From Aspidiotus rigidus (taxonomy: Eukaryota; Arthropoda; Insecta; Hemiptera; Diaspididae), in contig JAVHKY010000003.1 of the NCBI GenBank assembly GCA_035079385.1, positions 21,715,501-21,779,500 of the forward strand: a DNA stretch of 64,000 nucleotides. The letters are read 5' to 3'. Below the pieces are notes generated by a model that saw only the letters and a list, made by a program, of their open reading frames with translations, was not told the origin of the DNA and ran no database searches. Positions 21,912-32,443 of this stretch are shown here, one piece after another (the first letter of the stretch is position 1; each line of letters opens with the position of its first letter). The translations under genes and the position numbers were made by a program.

Positions 21912-23234
21912 TTGAATTCGGCCTCTTTAACTGACGTCCTCAAGGATGTAAATCTTCCCCCGGGAGCGACCATCTGCTCGTTTGATGTTGTTGGTTTGTT
22001 CCCGAATATTCCTAAGGCTGCTACTATCCAGCGTATGGGTGAGCTACTTGTCAAAGCCAACATTCCTCATAATGAGCTTCACGAATTCTTCGATCTTCTA
22101 AATACTTGCTGGTCTCCCAACTACTGTAAATTTGAAGGGAAATTGTTCGAGTTCCCTGATGAAGTAGGGATCCCTATTGGATCACCTTTAGGCTCTCTTA
22201 TCTCCGAAGTTTTCATGTCTAACTTTGAACTTGACCTTTTTTCCTCGAACCAGGTGTTACTCAATCATATTCACTATTGGCACAGGTACGTTGATGACGT
22301 TCTATGTACCTGGACTGGTCACCCAGATCTCCTTGGTGAGTTTCTGAGGTATCTCAATTCCTGGTACCCTTCCATCAAATTTACGTTGGAAATAGGGGTA
22401 TTTTCCATTAACTTTTTGGATTTATCGATCTCTATTGTAGACGGTATCCATGAGTTTGGAATTTACAGGAAAGATACTACGACCGATATTTTAGCCCACG
22501 GTGGTTCGTTCGGTCCTGTTGCTCACAAGTTGGCTGCATTTCATAGCCTAGTTCACAGACTGACTCGTATTCCGTTGAGTCAGTCTGCTTTTAAGAAAGA
22601 AGTACTCACAATAAAACACCTGGCTAGAGTGAATGGGGTCAATGTCGGCATTGACGTGATGGTTCGGAGGAAAATTACAAGGAGCATTCTTGATTCCACC
22701 ACCTCCCTCCCCCGAGACATGATCCGTGATCGGCGGTTACGTTGGATCAGTCTCCCTTTCCTGGGGAAGTTCTCCTCGCAGGCCCTTCGCCCGTTTGGCT
22801 TCAGACCCGCGTTTTACAACCCTACCACAGTCAAGAGGTTGTTTGTGAGACTGACGGACCCCATACCTGTCGATGAGAGGAGTGGTGTGTATAAGTTGGA
22901 GTTTGAGGATTGTGGAGGCTTTTATATTGGTGAGACCAGCCGCCAAATGAAAGTTAGAGTAACTGAGCACCTGAAGTCTTGGAAGAAGGGACAGTTAGGG
23001 GAGTCAACTTTCGCCGATCACTTAATAAACAGTGGCCACAGCTTCCGCGAGGGATCCGAAAAGCTCCTCCATAAGGAGAATTCCTACCGTAAGCGTATCG
23101 CCCTCGAGAATATAGAGATAATTCGTCATCTCAACACTGACGGTATCACTGTACTCAATTTGTACATTCCGGAAGATGGCCTGATCGAACTGGTTTATGA
23201 CTCACACCGTGATTTCTCGTTTGGACGATCTTAA
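21912..23234 (+). CDS. PLE-A reverse transcriptase plus GIY-YIG endonuclease
   Basis: This 440-residue frame has RT motif SFDVVGLFPNIP at about 23-34, GIPIGSPLGS at 86-95, the catalytic YVDDVL at 126-131, and FTLEIGVFSINFLDLSISI at about 157-175. A linker follows, then a GIY-YIG nuclease with SGVYKLE at 324, YIGET at 338, SRQMKVR at 343, and FADHLINSGH at 367. The first Cys of the presumed zinc site is Phe here (FEDC, where sister copies have CEDC/CGDC), a likely inactivating change. The frame is really a continuation of the broken upstream region, so the listed start is artificial. The tail after the stop leads into the stem-loop motif at 23278-23316. Confidence 0.85.
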   Translation: MNSASLTDVLKDVNLPPGATICSFDVVGLFPNIPKAATIQRMGELLVKANIPHNELHEFFDLLNTCWSPNYCKFEGKLFEFPDEVGIPIGSPLGSLISEVFMSNFELDLFSSNQVLLNHIHYWHRYVDDVLCTWTGHPDLLGEFLRYLNSWYPSIKFTLEIGVFSINFLDLSISIVDGIHEFGIYRKDTTTDILAHGGSFGPVAHKLAAFHSLVHRLTRIPLSQSAFKKEVLTIKHLARVNGVNVGIDVMVRRKITRSILDSTTSLPRDMIRDRRLRWISLPFLGKFSSQALRPFGFRPAFYNPTTVKRLFVRLTDPIPVDERSGVYKLEFEDCGGFYIGETSRQMKVRVTEHLKSWKKGQLGESTFADHLINSGHSFREGSEKLLHKENSYRKRIALENIEIIRHLNTDGITVLNLYIPEDGLIELVYDSHRDFSFGRS

Positions 23235-23425
23235 TACCTCGTTCTTCTCTTTTGTTCGTCAGTTGCTTTCATTTCAGGCTTGAATATGGTTATTTAACCG
23301 AAAGCGCTCGTCGTCTTTTATTTTTCTGCGGTTTGCACGTTTTACTCCACGTCGGAGTATTCGTCTTTCACGTTTTATTATGGATAGCCGTAACTTGGAG
23401 GAACGCATTCGTTCTCCTCTTATTT

Positions 23426-25675
23426 CTTAATTATGTAATTCATCTCGAATCATACTGGGTGAGGCTGAAAGGGCGTTTTTAGCGCAGAACATATTTATCA
23501 CGAACTCCTATTTAAGTCGTAACATCTCTTGGTTCACCATATATACATACATAAAATAATTTCTTCTTCTTCTGTTTCTGTATGGGAGTCAGCGGCATAC
23601 GCACGTGTGAGAGAGATATAAAGGGGTTGTCTTTTTTGCCGCATCTTTTCCTTTTAGGTCATAATACTTCGACCTCCCCGTTACATGAGCCACTGATGGG
23701 AGTCAATACGTTTGGCAAAACGAGGGATAGTTTGGCTCATACTCGTAGAATTTGGATAGGATTCCAATATTGAGCTATACGGTGACAGGGAGGACTCGAA
23801 AAGATGATCTCGCTTCAAGTCCAGCTTCTCTACCGCTCCTCTTCGCCATATTACTGACTTTTTCCCGGCTCAACCTCGCTTCTCTATCACTTCTTTCGAA
23901 GCAATACCTGGCTTCCAGTCCAACTTTTCTTCTGCTTGTCTAGGGCTAATTTTTGGTTTTTGCCAGCTTAACCTCGCTTCCCTATACCTCTCGTCAGCTT
24001 TTTCTTCTCTCCGGGCATTCTTCCCAGAAACCGAGAGTGTAACCAACCTTTCGACTGAAACATTGCTACTTTCATAATTATCTTCCTCATTATTTGCCGC
24101 GGAAACCATCATCCATCTCTCACCGATCAACGCGGGTTTGACCACACTTTTCCTTCTCAGAACAGCCCTATGTTCTTTCGGTTGGGCACCGCGGATACAA
24201 TGCTCTCCTCGGCCTATTCTCCACAGAACCGTGGTGCCTATAAATCCTTGCTTGCTGCTCGCCACGGAAACTAGGGGTACAGCGCCTTGAAATAAGTCAT
24301 CTCTCGTCGATTGCTGCGGAAGTCGCGGTTCCTCTCTCTTTCCGTGACGACCTTGCCAGAGACAGTCTACTTACAAAAAAAAAAAGTCCAAATTTTTGCT
24401 GCTTTCCGTAGGTCGCTTCTAAAATTCCATTTTCATATTAAAGTACCTACTTTCATCGTTGTTGCGAGGAGTCGACCACTTCTTCAAATATTCCGGAAGT
24501 ACCTCCTTCTACAAAATGAACCAAAATGTAAACTTTGGAGGGAAAATTCCTGATTCAAAGCACACTATCGGTGATGCTATCAGAACTATGAAAAATATTT
24601 CTACCTAGCTTCCTTTTCCTACTTCGATCCCTAGGATTTGCAATCTTCTTGAGCCTATGTCCTTTGCCGATGATGCCTTTTTGGGCGACAGGTCTCTGTA
24701 AATTTCTATTACTTGCAAATAGATAACTTTTGCTTTTTCGGAAACTCAATTACACATTAAATAAGATTTTCCCAACATGAAACAAAGAACTATAAAAATT
24801 GAGTTGTATCCGAAAATTTCCTGCGAAACCCATTTTCTCCGTTTAATCTCCATGACTTGTGCTCATGCTTTTGTACAGCGTGAAATTCAACTACGAGTAC
24901 TACGCGAAACAGAAATCAAGTGACGTATAATAATCTGTATAATACCGAAGATAGTTAGCTACTGTAACTCATGAAGAAGGAGGAAAAAAACTGCCTCGGG
25001 TTCCAAAGACGAGAGTAACTATTAAAAAGGGATTAAACCAAATTGGGTTTAAAAATGTAGAACTTACAGCTTTTTAATGCTGTGGTACTCACCCTACCTA
25101 CGAGAGCTAAAGTTTCGTTTTAATTTCGTTTTGCTCACCTTCATGCAGTTTTTTTTCTCTCTTGCTTTTTGCTGTTTTCACTTCTCGTTTTCGATTTTCT
25201 AGGGTATAGGTAAATAAAGTCTAGCGTACACACGGTTCAAGAGCTTACCTACGTTTATTGCGTTCTTACTCGTATATATGAGGGTTCACCTGTAACTCTA
25301 TTCTGGTAATTTTTCTAAAATTAGAGCGCGGTATGAATTGTATACCTCGTAAGGGCAGACGTAGGAGAACGGGAGTAGTGCACGATCTTATTTGAACAAA
25401 CTTACTCCACGTCCTTTTTTCGTGTAACGTCGAATTCATGAAAAAGTCTCCGTAAAATCCTAGCAAGCTTTGACCTGTAGGTAGTGATCAAAAAAGCCTC
25501 GAAAATGTTAAAGCTGTCGATAAAATTTATGAAAAAGTTAACACGAAACTACGTAATAAATTCTAGATTCTGCAGAATGATTCGAAAAAGCTCTAAAAAG
25601 TCTGAATTATTCAAACGAAGAGCAGAATTTGACATATTTCCATCAGTAACGGGATATTACAAGGAGAGGGAAAGA
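23426..25675. other. No gene recognised
   Basis: An open frame at 23870-24265 on the minus strand is basic and acidic-rich but lies in an imperfect local repeat (CTCAACCTCGCTTCTCTATC-like near 23871 and 23967), so I do not accept it as a gene. Other short frames lack motifs. Confidence 0.35.
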
Positions 25676-25983
25676 AATGAGGGAGACTGATCCAACGCAT
25701 ACGTCGGGGGAGGGAGGTGGTGGTATCGAGAATGCTCCTCGTAAGTTTCCTCCGAACCATCACGTCAACGTCGACATTTACCCCATTCACTCTGACTATG
25801 CGTTTTATTGTCAGTAATTCTTTCTTGAAGGCAGACTGACTCAAAGCAATACAAGTCAGTCTACGGATATGAATTAGGCTATTGAGAGCAGCCATCTTAT
25901 GAGCAACAGTACAGAATGACGCTCCGTGGACTAAAACATCGGTCGTAGTATTTTTCCTGATTATTCCAAACTCATGTATACCA
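25676..25983 (-). pseudogene. PLE-A internal fragment
   Basis: The minus strand encodes parts corresponding to the post-RT linker of the PLE-A ORF: HKMAALNSLIH, LSQSAFKKELLTIK, VRVNGVNVDVDVMVRRKLTR and SILDTTTSLP. It lacks both YVDD and the nuclease. It ends next to a small inverted pair (AATTAAACAAATCCGTT and its complement near 26010-26030) where a plus-strand PLE N-terminus begins, so this is again a head-to-head PLE junction. Confidence 0.7.
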
Positions 25984-26404
25984 AATTAAACAAATCCGTT
26001 GGAGGAACGGATTCGTTTAATTGAGAACGCTTCTGCGGCGTATTTACAGTTCCTATTTCTGATATTTTGGAAGCAACGCGCCTCGTTTTCCTCTCATATT
26101 TGGTTTCTTCGTCGGCGTTTGATGTTGTATTTGAGGCCTAAGTTCGTAAAATTACGGTTCTACTCCGATTGTAAGGTTACGACTAAGAAACTGAAAAATT
26201 ATATGAGGGAGAAGTGGATAAGAACAGAGTTGCGAAGATGGCGTGGTGAATATAATATTACGACTAGATTAAACCTTATATGGTCCATTCGAGACTCTCC
26301 GGTATGCTCCTCCCCTTGAGTTTGATTACTTTAAGCGGGACGTCAATGAAAAGTGTAGGAAGTTTGAGGTAAATTTGGAGAAGAAAAATAGGAAGTTGTC
26401 CTCT
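25984..26404 (+). pseudogene. PLE-A N-terminal region, interrupted by a nested PLE
   Basis: The frame from 25999 (LEERIRLIENASAAYLQFLF) is the N-terminal extension of PLE-A; the same opening follows the ATG at the end of the 42-kb and 23-kb copies. It is rich in basic residues and aromatics, with no known fold evident. It loses frame near 26317, then resumes with LEFDYFKRDVNEKCRKFE and stops at KLSS, where the nested element begins. The remaining part resumes at 29706. Confidence 0.7.
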
Positions 26405-26586
26405 TAAACGAATCCGTTCCTCTAAGTTATGGCTATCCATAATAAACGCGAAAAATACGAATACTCCGAAGGGAGAGTAAACCTTGCAAACCGCAGAAAA
26501 TACAAAACGACGAGCGCTTTCGGTTAATAAACCATCTTCAAGCCTGAAATGAAAGCAACTGACCAACGGAGGAGAAGAACAATGTA

Positions 26587-27432
26587 TTAAGATTGGCTAA
26601 ACGAGAAATCACGGTGTGAATCATAGACCAGTTCGATCAGGCCATCCTCCGGAATGAACGAGTTGAGTACAGTGATACCGTCAGTGTTGCGATGACGCAT
26701 TATCTCTATATACTCGAGGGCGATGCGCTTTCGGTACGAATTCTCCTTATGGAGGAGCTTTTCGGATCCCTCACGGAAGCTGTGGCCACTGTTTATCAAA
26801 TGATCAGCAAAAGCTGACTCCCCTAAGCGTCCCTTCTCCCAAGACTTCAGGTGCTCAGCTACTCTAACTTTCATTTGGCGGCTGGTCTCACCAATATAAA
26901 AGCCTCCACAATCCCCACATTCCAACTTATAAACACCACTCCTCTCATCAATGGGTATGGGGTCCTTCAGTCTCACAAACAACCCCTTAACTGTTGTAGG
27001 GTTGTAGAACGCGGGTCTGAAGCCAAACGGGCGGAGGGCCCGACCCAATTGGAGGGAGAACTTCCCCAGAAAAGGGAGACTGATCCAACGTAACCGCCGA
27101 TCACGGATCATGTCTCGGGGGAGGGAGGTGGTGGAATCGAGAATGCTCCTTGTAACTTTCCTCCGAACCATCACGTCAACGTCGACATTGACCCCATTCA
27201 CTCTAGCCAGGTGTTTTATTGTGAGTACTTCTTTCTTAAAAGCAGACTGACTCAACGGAATACGAGTCAGTCTGTGAACTACGCTATGGAATGCAGCCAT
27301 CTTGTGAGCAACAGGACCGAACGAACCACCGTGGACGAAAACATCGGTCGTAGTATCTTTCCTGTAAATTCCAAACTCATGGATACCGTCTACAATAGAG
27401 ATCGATAAATCCAAAAAGTTAATGGAAAACAC
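26587..27432 (-). CDS. PLE-A RT end plus GIY-YIG endonuclease (inverted partial copy)
   Basis: This 281-residue frame begins at FSINFLDLSISI, just after the RT catalytic box, and runs through the linker into an intact-looking GIY-YIG nuclease. That includes SGVYKLECGDCGGFYIGET, SRQMKVRVAEH and FADHLINSGHSF, and the frame closes at the usual SFSQS stop. Compared with the copy at 21.9 kb it keeps the Cys pair. It cannot encode an RT because YVDD is absent. It is nearly identical to the facing copy at 28948-29562, implying both arose in one event. Confidence 0.8.
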   Translation of the reverse strand: MFSINFLDLSISIVDGIHEFGIYRKDTTTDVFVHGGSFGPVAHKMAAFHSVVHRLTRIPLSQSAFKKEVLTIKHLARVNGVNVDVDVMVRRKVTRSILDSTTSLPRDMIRDRRLRWISLPFLGKFSLQLGRALRPFGFRPAFYNPTTVKGLFVRLKDPIPIDERSGVYKLECGDCGGFYIGETSRQMKVRVAEHLKSWEKGRLGESAFADHLINSGHSFREGSEKLLHKENSYRKRIALEYIEIMRHRNTDGITVLNSFIPEDGLIELVYDSHRDFSFSQS

Positions 27433-28114
27433 CGAGACTCTCCGGTATGCTCCTCCCCCTTGAGTTTGATTACTTTATGCGGGACGTCAATTTAAAGTGT
27501 CGGAAGTTTGAGGTGAAGTTGAGGGAGAAGAAAAATAAGAAGTTGTCCTCCCTAATGAAGGTTAATGGTGATGCGGTTGAGGAAGGGTCGAGTGATGGTT
27601 TTGACATTCATAAATTCCATCCCCCCCCCCCCTCATAAATAATAGTCAGGTAGTGTTCAATGGTGACGAAACAGCCCTCCTTGAGAAAGGTTTGAAATTT
27701 AGTCTACCTCCCCTCAAGAAAGATGAAACCTTGGTTAATGTTGTTGCGGATCTTGCTGTTAAGATTGGCCCTGGTTTTAATACCCAGAAAGTTTGTGCCG
27801 AGATAGTCCGCAATAACCCCCTCCCCCGCATGAGTAATAAATTGGAAGAAGTGATTCAAGGTTTAAAGAGGGAGATTTAATCGTCACTAAGGCGGATAAG
27901 GGAAATGCTGTTGTGGTGATGGAGAAAACCGCCTATTCTTCCAAGGTCCACGAGGTCCTCCAGCAGTGTGGTGCTGAAGAGAGTGAGGATTTCAGCTTCC
28001 CGAAGCACGTCAAAGAAGTTAGGAGTGTCATCAACAGGAGTGAGGCTATTATCAAGACTCCTGCTCTGAAAAAAGCCCAACCCCACACCACCCGTCCTCT
28101 ACAGGCTGCCTAAA
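27433..28114 (+). pseudogene. PLE-A N-terminal and early RT region, broken
   Basis: The copy opens at LEFDYFMRDVNLKCRKFE, passes KKNKKLSSLMKVNGDAVEE, a C-rich run with a TAA stop near 27637, then NPLPRMSNKLEEVIQGLKRE. A small deletion there puts DLIVTKADKGNAVVVM in another frame. It contains the uninterrupted target sequence TGAGTAATAAATTG that is split in the 21-kb copy. Confidence 0.75.
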
Positions 28115-28942
28115 GTGCATAAGAACAATACCCCGATGCGACCCGTTGTTTCTTTCGTCTCCTCCCCCACTTACCTCCTTGCCAAATTCCTTGACCGATG
28201 GTTCAAAAATCGCATTGATTTTGAATCTCCTCATTCGGTTTTGAATTCGGCCTCTTTAACTGATGTCCTGAAGGGTGTAAGTCTCCCCCCGGGAACGACC
28301 ATCTGCTCTTTTGATGTTGTTGGTTTGTTCCCGAATATTCCCAAGGCTGCTACTATCCAGCGGATGGGTGAGCTACTCGTCAGAGCCAACATTCCTCACA
28401 ATGAGCTTCAGGAATTTTTCGATCTTCTGAATACCTGCTGGTCCCCTAACTACTGTAAATTTGAAGGGAAATTTTTCGAGTTCCCTGATGAAGTAGGGAT
28501 CCCTATTGAATCACCTTTAGGCTCTCTTATCTCCGAAGTTTTCATGTCTAACTTTGAACTTGACCTTTTTTTCTCGAACCAGGTGTTACTTAATCATATT
28601 CACCATTGGCACAGGTACGTTGATGACGTTCTATGTACCTGGACTGGTCACCCAGATCTCCTTGGTGAGTTTCTGAGGTATCTCAATTCCTGGTACTCTT
28701 CCATCAAATTTACGTTGGAAATATGGGTATTTTCCATTAACTTTTTGGATTTATCGATCTCTATAATAGACGGTATCCATAAGTTTGGAATTTACAGGAA
28801 AGATACTACGACCGATGTTTTAGTCCACGGTGGTTCGTTCGGTCCTGTTGCTCACAAGATGGCTGCATTTCATAGCCTAGTTCACAGACTGACTCGTATT
28901 CCGTTGAGTCAGTCTGCTTTTAAGAAAGAAGTACTCACCTAG
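28115..28942 (+). CDS. PLE-A reverse transcriptase segment
   Basis: This 275-residue frame starts at HKNNTPMRPVVSFVSSPTYL, continues through SFDVVGLFPNIP (about 65-75), GIPIESPLGS (128-137), and YVDDVLC (168-174). It ends early at EVLT because about a dozen bases present in the 22.6-kb copy are missing here. The normally invariant Gly of the IPIGSPLG motif is Glu, so the RT is probably inactive. Confidence 0.8.
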   Translation: MHKNNTPMRPVVSFVSSPTYLLAKFLDRWFKNRIDFESPHSVLNSASLTDVLKGVSLPPGTTICSFDVVGLFPNIPKAATIQRMGELLVRANIPHNELQEFFDLLNTCWSPNYCKFEGKFFEFPDEVGIPIESPLGSLISEVFMSNFELDLFFSNQVLLNHIHHWHRYVDDVLCTWTGHPDLLGEFLRYLNSWYSSIKFTLEIWVFSINFLDLSISIIDGIHKFGIYRKDTTTDVLVHGGSFGPVAHKMAAFHSLVHRLTRIPLSQSAFKKEVLT

Positions 28943-28947
28943 CTAGA

Positions 28948-29562
28948 GTGAATGGGGTCAATGTCGACGTTGACGTGATGGTTCGGAGGAAAGTTACAAG
29001 GAGCATTCTTGATTCCACCACCTCCCTCCCCCGAGACATGATCCGTGATCGGCGGTTACGTTGGATCAGTCTCCCTTTTCTGGGGAAGTTCTCCCTCCAA
29101 TTGGGTCGGGCCCTCCGCCCGTTTGGCTTCAGACCCACGTTCTACAACCCTACAACAGTTAAGGGGTTGTTTGTGAGACTGAAGGACCCCATACCCATTG
29201 ATGAGAGGAGTGGTGTTTATAAGTTGGAATGTGGGGATTGTGGAGGCTTTTATATTGGTGAGACCAGCCGCCAAATGAAAGTTAGAGTAGCTGAGCACCT
29301 GAAGTCTTGGGAGAAGGGACGCTTAGGGGAGTCAGCTTTTGCTGATCATTTGATAAACAGTGGTCACAGCTTCCGTGAGGGATCCGAAAAGCTCCTCCAT
29401 AAGGAGAATTCGTACCGAAAGCGCATCGCCCTCGAGTATATAGAGATAATGCGTCATCGCAACACTGACGGTATCACTGTACTCAACTCGTTCATTCCGG
29501 AGGATGGCCTGATCGAACTGGTCTATGATTCACACCGTGATTTCTCGTTTAGCCAATCTTAA
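28948..29562 (+). CDS. PLE-A linker plus GIY-YIG endonuclease
   Basis: The frame resumes after the small deletion and encodes VRRKVTRSILDSTTSLPRDM, the linker, then SGVYKLECGDCGGFYIGET, SRQMKVRVAEHLKSW and FADHLINSGH, closing at SFSQS. Sequence is nearly the same as the inverted copy at 26587-27432. A PLE tail with TTGAAGATGGTTTATTAACC-GAAA follows at 29606-29640. Confidence 0.8.
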   Translation: MNGVNVDVDVMVRRKVTRSILDSTTSLPRDMIRDRRLRWISLPFLGKFSLQLGRALRPFGFRPTFYNPTTVKGLFVRLKDPIPIDERSGVYKLECGDCGGFYIGETSRQMKVRVAEHLKSWEKGRLGESAFADHLINSGHSFREGSEKLLHKENSYRKRIALEYIEIMRHRNTDGITVLNSFIPEDGLIELVYDSHRDFSFSQS

Positions 29563-29705
29563 TACATTTTTCTTCTCCTCCGTTGGTCAGTTGCTTTCAT
29601 TTCAGGCTTGAAGATGGTTTATTAACCGAAAGCGCTCGTCGTTTTTTATTTTCTGCGGTTTGCAAGGTTTACTCTCCCTTCGGAGTATTCGTATTTTTCG
29701 CGTTT

Positions 29706-29895
29706 AAGTTGTCCTCTCTAATGAAGGTCAATGGTGATGTGGTTGATGAAGGGGTAAGTGACGGTGTTTTCGTTCATAAATTCCATCCCCCCATAAATAA
29801 TAGTCACGTAGTGTTTAATAGTGACGAAACAGCCCTCCTTGAGAAAGGTTTGAAATTCAGTCTACCTCCCCTCAAGAAGGATGAAACTTTGGCGA
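29706..29895 (+). pseudogene. Remainder of the interrupted PLE-A N-terminal region
   Basis: This continues the host PLE after the nested insertion: KLSSLMKVNGDVVDEG, then HKFHPP, then ETALLEKGLKFSLPPLKKDE. It ends abruptly near 29895, where similarity to the other copies stops. The element is therefore truncated on its 3' side. Confidence 0.7.
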
Positions 29896-31375
29896 GAAGC
29901 ACCTATGTTGGGAAATTAGATGTCGATATAGTGTCGATAAATTGGCTTATTGGTAATGGGCGTCGGTAAAACGGCTCTGGAAGAATGTCCGGAAATTGTG
30001 AACTTGGACGTCAAGCGAATCAACAAGCTGTTTTTTTTGGGGACGAAGGGTACAAGAAAAAGTAAGATCTGCCACTTCTCTGGTCCAAAACGAAAATAGA
30101 AATGCTGAGAATACCTGTTATACTACGATTGTAACTAATAACGATGTATTGCAGTCGTCTTAGTTAGTATACGTTATTCACAAAAATTCTACTCCTTTCG
30201 CAATCCATCATCCACTACATAATAAAAAAGGATACTATTATCCTTAATCGACTTCCTTCGTTTTTCCTCTTCTGTCCTCCTTTCTTCTTCGTATAATATG
30301 TCACTCTAACTGGCATTATATTTCTTATATATTATGTGTATTGTATACACCAATTTTACACTTATATTCCCTATATATAGCTAGATGATAATGCAATATT
30401 TTATATAAAGAATATCGTAATTTTTATAGGTACGCGCATCCACGATATCGCATCGTGATATACATGTATTGTGCGATTTACAAGATATACAAACTATAAG
30501 TGAAATGTACATTACGCGCGCTACCAAGCAGGAATAACGAAGCTTGACGTTCAAAAGTTTGCACCATTCGCCCTTTGCTCACCAATACAAATCTAATACC
30601 GTGGTGTTAACTCACCCGATTTAATTCTATTTTTCGAGTAAACGCGCTCGAAGCGATTTGTAAAATTTTCGCATGTAAACGCGTGGTGTGAATGTTTTCT
30701 TAAATGTAGTCGGGAGGATCATAATACGCGGGTAGTACGCACGGGAATTCTTCGTACACAGGTCTTCCTTATCGTTATTCCAAACGCGGATTCTCTATTA
30801 TCGCGGTGAATTATTTGAACCACAAATCACGGTATAGAATTCATCCACTAGTATTTCGAGACTTTTAAACAAACGTCCTACGGCTTATTGAAACTTTACA
30901 CTGTTTTCTCCTCTATGGAGCGCACCAAATTACGCCCTCTCTCTCGTTTTCTTATGTGTATTCTGAGACAGCAGTAGGAAAATTATACAGGAACATGTTG
31001 ACTTTGTTAATTATAAGCAACAATACGTAAGTGTAAATACGAAAATCTTTCAAGAACGAGTCTTCGTTTGAAATAGACGTGTTTCATACCTCAATCATTC
31101 CTGCTTGCGGGGATAGATTTCTCGATTTATTCACTCGAGAAGTGCAGCGTGTAGTTATTTCATGGATATGAATTCGGGAGATAATCAATTATACTGCCGA
31201 AGAAAGAGAATTCCTCCTAAGTACGAGCCATTTATGTAAGTTGAGTGACAGACAAGTAACGTAGCTGTAAAATGTACCCCTCTTGGTATACTTACAGATT
31301 TGTAGCCGTCAACCTCGATATGAGATATGTGTTCAACTCAATATGGGGTTGCCTGCAAGGTGTGGAAATCACTAG
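29896..31375. other. No gene recognised
   Basis: AT-rich, unique-looking DNA with TATA-like runs near 30300-30490. No open frame of note and no repeat family recognised. Confidence 0.4.
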
Positions 31376-31992
31376 AAGGTTATGAAGTATCTGGGCATCT
31401 GTATTGACTCAAAACTATATAGCAGCGGAAAAGGCAGACAGGATAGTGGCCTACCTAAACCGCCTGATGACAAACTTTAGAGAGCCGATGGAAGTTACCT
31501 GCGTTGGATTCGTCTCGTCGAGACGCATCTTTTCATAAAAAAGTTTTTTGTTTGGGTCATTTTTCGGTTTTTCGTCAGGGCCGAGGGAAGCAAGAGGGAA
31601 GGATACTGATGAGCACCGCGTTGTCGATCCTCCTATAAGGTGCCCAGTATGGACGGACTCTATGAAGATAGTCTATAGAAGGGAAGAAATGGAAAAGATC
31701 CTACAAAGAGTTGTGCTAAGGTGTGTTATTGCCCACCGCTTTGTCTGGACGGAGGCCCTTCGCGTATCAGCGCGTTTACCACCAATCGAGCTCCTTGCTG
31801 AAGACAGAGTGGTGATGTTCGAAGCGAAGAAGAGGACAACAATTGATCAAGAAGCGTTACGGGTGAAGCAGGAAGGCAGGCGCTCTTTGTTTGAGAAATG
31901 GAAAGCGAGAATTGCTCAGACTGAGCTAGAAAAATGAACGATCCGGACCTTGATGAGTGGATGGACCAAGCTGAACTTTCGCCTGACGCAGG
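31376..31992 (+). pseudogene. R1-clade non-LTR retrotransposon, RT C-terminal remnant
   Basis: KYLGICIDSKL at 31382 is the conserved end-of-RT block of R1-clade elements. After a frameshift come AAEKADRIVAYLNRLM and PMEVTC. The frame at 31548-31937 continues with VWTDSMKIVYRREEMEKILQ, VVLRCVIAHRFVWTEAL and LPPIELLAEDR, matching the usual order of the R1-clade C-terminal region. The catalytic part and endonuclease are missing. A second diverged relic of this kind lies at 54.3 kb. Confidence 0.7.
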
Positions 31993-32443
31993 CTGCTTCA
32001 ACAAATATCTCCTATAAGTTGAGCAGGTAACATAACCCATTGCGATTAAGAGCGAAATGATGGACCACGGTACACTTTATTTTAGAGTGAGGCTTGAAAG
32101 CGAGGGGAAGCTTAGTGAGTCTCTTCAACAGAATGGGCTTCAAGAAGCGCTTGCACCGTGTAGTCTGTAGCTACCATGCTCAGTTCCAAAGAATCATGGG
32201 ACCAGATCGATGTCTATTTTGGTCTTTAAAAACCTGGAGAAGTCATGGAATTTCCTGGAGGGAGACTTGTCACCTTGTCCTTGAAAAACTGAAAAGCCAA
32301 TTGCCAAATCTTGTCAAAAGTTGGATTGAAAGATGAGCGATTTCGAAAATATCGCTAGTACGATAAAACATATTATACTAATTTTGTTAGTTTTAATTAA
32401 TTGGCCTAAGGAATTTGCTGCACGATATTATTTTGAGAAAGGT

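Larger units (their letters stand above)
20250..23425 (+). mobile_element. Penelope-like element A, composite insertion with 12-bp TSD
   Basis: CTCCTCTTATTT occurs at 20250-20261 and again at 23414-23425, bounding a 3152-bp insertion. Its left part (20262 to about 21029) is an inverted 3' fragment of a PLE. Its right part (21030-23413) is a longer plus-strand copy of the same subfamily. The right end includes the tail and the first ~12 codons of the ORF (ATGGATAGCCGTAACTTGGA). The left end stops earlier, just after AAAACGTGAAAGACG read inward. PLEs are non-LTR-like retroelements that encode RT plus a GIY-YIG endonuclease, and inverted partial copies at one side are known for them. TSDs of this length also fit. 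Confidence 0.85.
26393..29717 (+). mobile_element. Nested PLE-A composite with 12-bp TSD
   Basis: AAGTTGTCCTCT occurs at 26393-26404 and 29706-29717. Removing the 3301 bp between them rejoins a continuous PLE-A N-terminal sequence (KKLSSLMKVNGDVV). The insertion holds an inverted 3' part (26405 to about 27432) and a longer plus-strand copy (about 27433-29705). Its left end is the long terminus that includes the ORF start (minus strand ATGGATAGCCATAACTTAGA). Its right end is the short terminus stopping at CGCGTTT. So a PLE-A inserted into an older PLE-A. Confidence 0.85.

Noticed and set aside
23870..24265. 131-codon minus-strand frame as a host gene
   Set aside because: It overlies an imperfect local duplication and has no recognisable domain.
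32094..32336. Tc1/mariner-like transposase tail
   Set aside because: A loose resemblance around LEKLKSQLPNLVKSW was not supported by any catalytic motif or TIR.
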